This document shows positions 62,467 through 64,000 of a DNA stretch of 64,000 nt, in pieces; the stretch's first letter is position 1, and each line of letters starts with the position of its first letter. The stretch spans positions 15,045,602 to 15,109,601 of the forward strand of contig OY987227.1 of assembly GCA_963920705.1 (NCBI GenBank), written 5' to 3'. A program made the translations under genes and the position numbers. Source of the DNA: Odiellus spinosus (taxonomy: Eukaryota; Arthropoda; Arachnida; Opiliones; Phalangiidae). Below the pieces are notes generated by a model. The model searched no databases. It saw nothing but the letters and a program-made list of their open reading frames with translations, and was not told the origin of the DNA.

Positions 62467-64000
62467 TATCTAGAACAAAAAAAAAAAAAAAAGCATTTAA
62501 AGGGAGAATAAAGCTCTGACCCAAGGTTGGCAGTATAGCCTGACATTCCTGCTACTTTTATTACAAAATGTTCACTAAAATCAGCATAAAATACATTAGG
62601 AAACAAGACGTTAGTGGACAATTTGGTTTATACTTCCTTTAAATAAATTTAACAGTTACATCTGGTTTTTGTTACAAAAAAAAAAAAAAGAATTTTCCTA
62701 GTTTTTCCCTGATAATCTGAGATTTGTCACTAGCCAAAGGAGAGATATATTACTTCAGCTTAAAAACTAACGTTACGATCCAACTGTCGAATAATCCAAC
62801 TAAATGTTTTATAGTTCACTAATATTTCCAGGTATTAAAAGAGCATAGTCACCTTGACATAAAACATTTGTACCATACTTATATAATGAAGGCTAAATAA
62901 ATATAATGAAGGCTACACGGGCATACTACATGGTGATGAATAAGTAATTTCAAATTTTTTTGCAATATTTAGTAACAGCTGCTTGATAGCGTCACATTTT
63001 AAAACCTTGAAAAATTATATTCTTGTACCAAGAACTCATTCAAGTACACAAGAACCTATTATTACCTGGTACCTAAGAGGACCATCCTCCCATACTTTGT
63101 CAAAATTTGTCTGCTATTCGCTCACTCACTTCTCTAAAAAGTACTAAAACGAACTCTGGTGTTTAATTTTTTTTTTTTTTTTCTAAGGCAAATTTTCTAG
63201 CATAGGCTAACCTTTTTGGAGCGTGAAATAGCGCATGAATACACGAAAATAGCTAGCTAGGCTTTGACAGTAAAGACAGTGTAAAAACGCTTGTCGCTCA
63301 ATTTCATCCGCACTTTCCCACCAAAACTCAATTTAGGGGTGCAAGCTCGTTTCTTCTGGTGCAAGAAAGTCTCCCGTTAGTAAAAGGGACTATCTGGAAT
63401 TTTAAATCCACCATACAGTCAAAGCTAGGCTGTGTGCATAAAGAAAGAGCATTTTATAGGGGCAAATTTCAGAGCAGATATGGCCTTAAAAGGGGAGGCT
63501 TAGCTACTCCCCCCTATTTAAGTTTCACGCTAATACTAATGGATTTTACTGCGAGGATGGATTTAGAATATTTTGGTTCCACGTTCTTGTATACATTAAT
63601 GAGTTCTTGCTTATACTACGTTAAAATTATCACAATACAAAAAATTTTTAAGTCAATATAATAAAATATTAGGTATGGCAGAGTAAATAACATAGAATTA
63701 AAGCTTTTAGAGAATGAAACAGAATGGTTACTAACGCGACTACACCACATGTATAAAGATATCGAGAACCACCTGTACAAAAATTTCAATGGATTTAACA
63801 CATTTACATGTACTGGTTCAACAATAACCCCGATTACTTCCTACTTTTATTTTGATATTATGTTCTAGAAGTGGAAAGAATTCCCCAATAAATTAAAACC
63901 AAACTCATTTAAACTACATTTTATAAAAAAAAGGATGATTTGTAGAAAAGATTATATAATCAACTAGCCATAATGCTACGAGAATTTGAGGAAATTTGGG
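62467..64000. other. 5' flank of the SLC24 gene, repeats only
   Basis: Contains the exchanger promoter and any 5'UTR. I see no further gene. A/T homopolymers occur near 62,470-62,491, 62,675-62,690 and 63,167-63,182. A copy of the ACCATCCTCCC...GTCTGCTATTCGCT family lies at about 63,073-63,125 and repeat copy B at 63,414-63,487. The short ORFs here overlap these repeats. Confidence 0.6.
63414..63487 (+). repeat. Dispersed repeat copy B
   Basis: TACAGTCAAAGCTAGGCTGT... through CAAATTTCAGAGCAGATA, the inverted counterpart of 60,138-60,212 with only a few differences. The CAGTCAAAGCTA end motif also appears near 16,029. Confidence 0.85.

Noticed and set aside
63359..63661. 100-codon ORF at the right end
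   Set aside because: Its first half is the dispersed repeat copy at 63,414-63,487, and nothing in it resembles a conserved protein.

Overview
The window is animal nuclear DNA: AT-rich, with spliced genes, canonical GT-AG introns and dense short transposon debris. All four recognisable proteins are metazoan and none looks vertebrate in gene size or repeat content. I read it as an invertebrate, perhaps an arthropod-like ecdysozoan from the general feel of the IDE protein, but that last step is weak.

Layout. Positions 1-47,500 belong to a minus-strand CPEB2/3/4-type gene. Coding exon 1 (45,584-46,717) and coding exon 2 (1,536-1,650) are separated by one intron of about 43.9 kb; the RNA-binding exons lie beyond the left edge. 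That intron holds no gene I can recognise. It is filled with minisatellites, MITE-like inverted-repeat elements, foldback hairpins, diverged tandem duplications and a decayed retroelement pol fragment. On the plus strand at 48,363-49,756 is a complete five-exon MARCHF5 (mitochondrial RING-CH ubiquitin ligase), divergent from CPEB across a short shared 5' region. On the minus strand at 52,520-57,360 is a complete 19-exon insulin-degrading enzyme (IDE) gene, convergent with MARCHF5. On the minus strand at 59,813-62,466 is a complete nine-exon K+-dependent Na+/Ca2+ exchanger of the SLC24A3/4 type. The last 1.5 kb carries only repeats.

The main result is that CPEB - MARCHF5 - IDE occur here in the same order and relative orientation as CPEB3 - MARCHF5 - IDE on human chromosome 10q23, which points to an ancient conserved gene block. 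The exchanger is not part of the human block.

The exon models were built by hand: splice phases close exactly through every junction, giving 315 aa (MARCHF5), 1,043 aa (IDE) and 536 aa (NCKX). Several exons (a 27-nt IDE microexon, IDE exons 17 and 19, the MARCHF5 RING exon) are invisible to simple ORF calling. The genes share no obvious pathway, although MARCHF5 and IDE both have mitochondrial roles, and the IDE model has a mitochondrial-type N-terminus and a peroxisome-type C-terminus.
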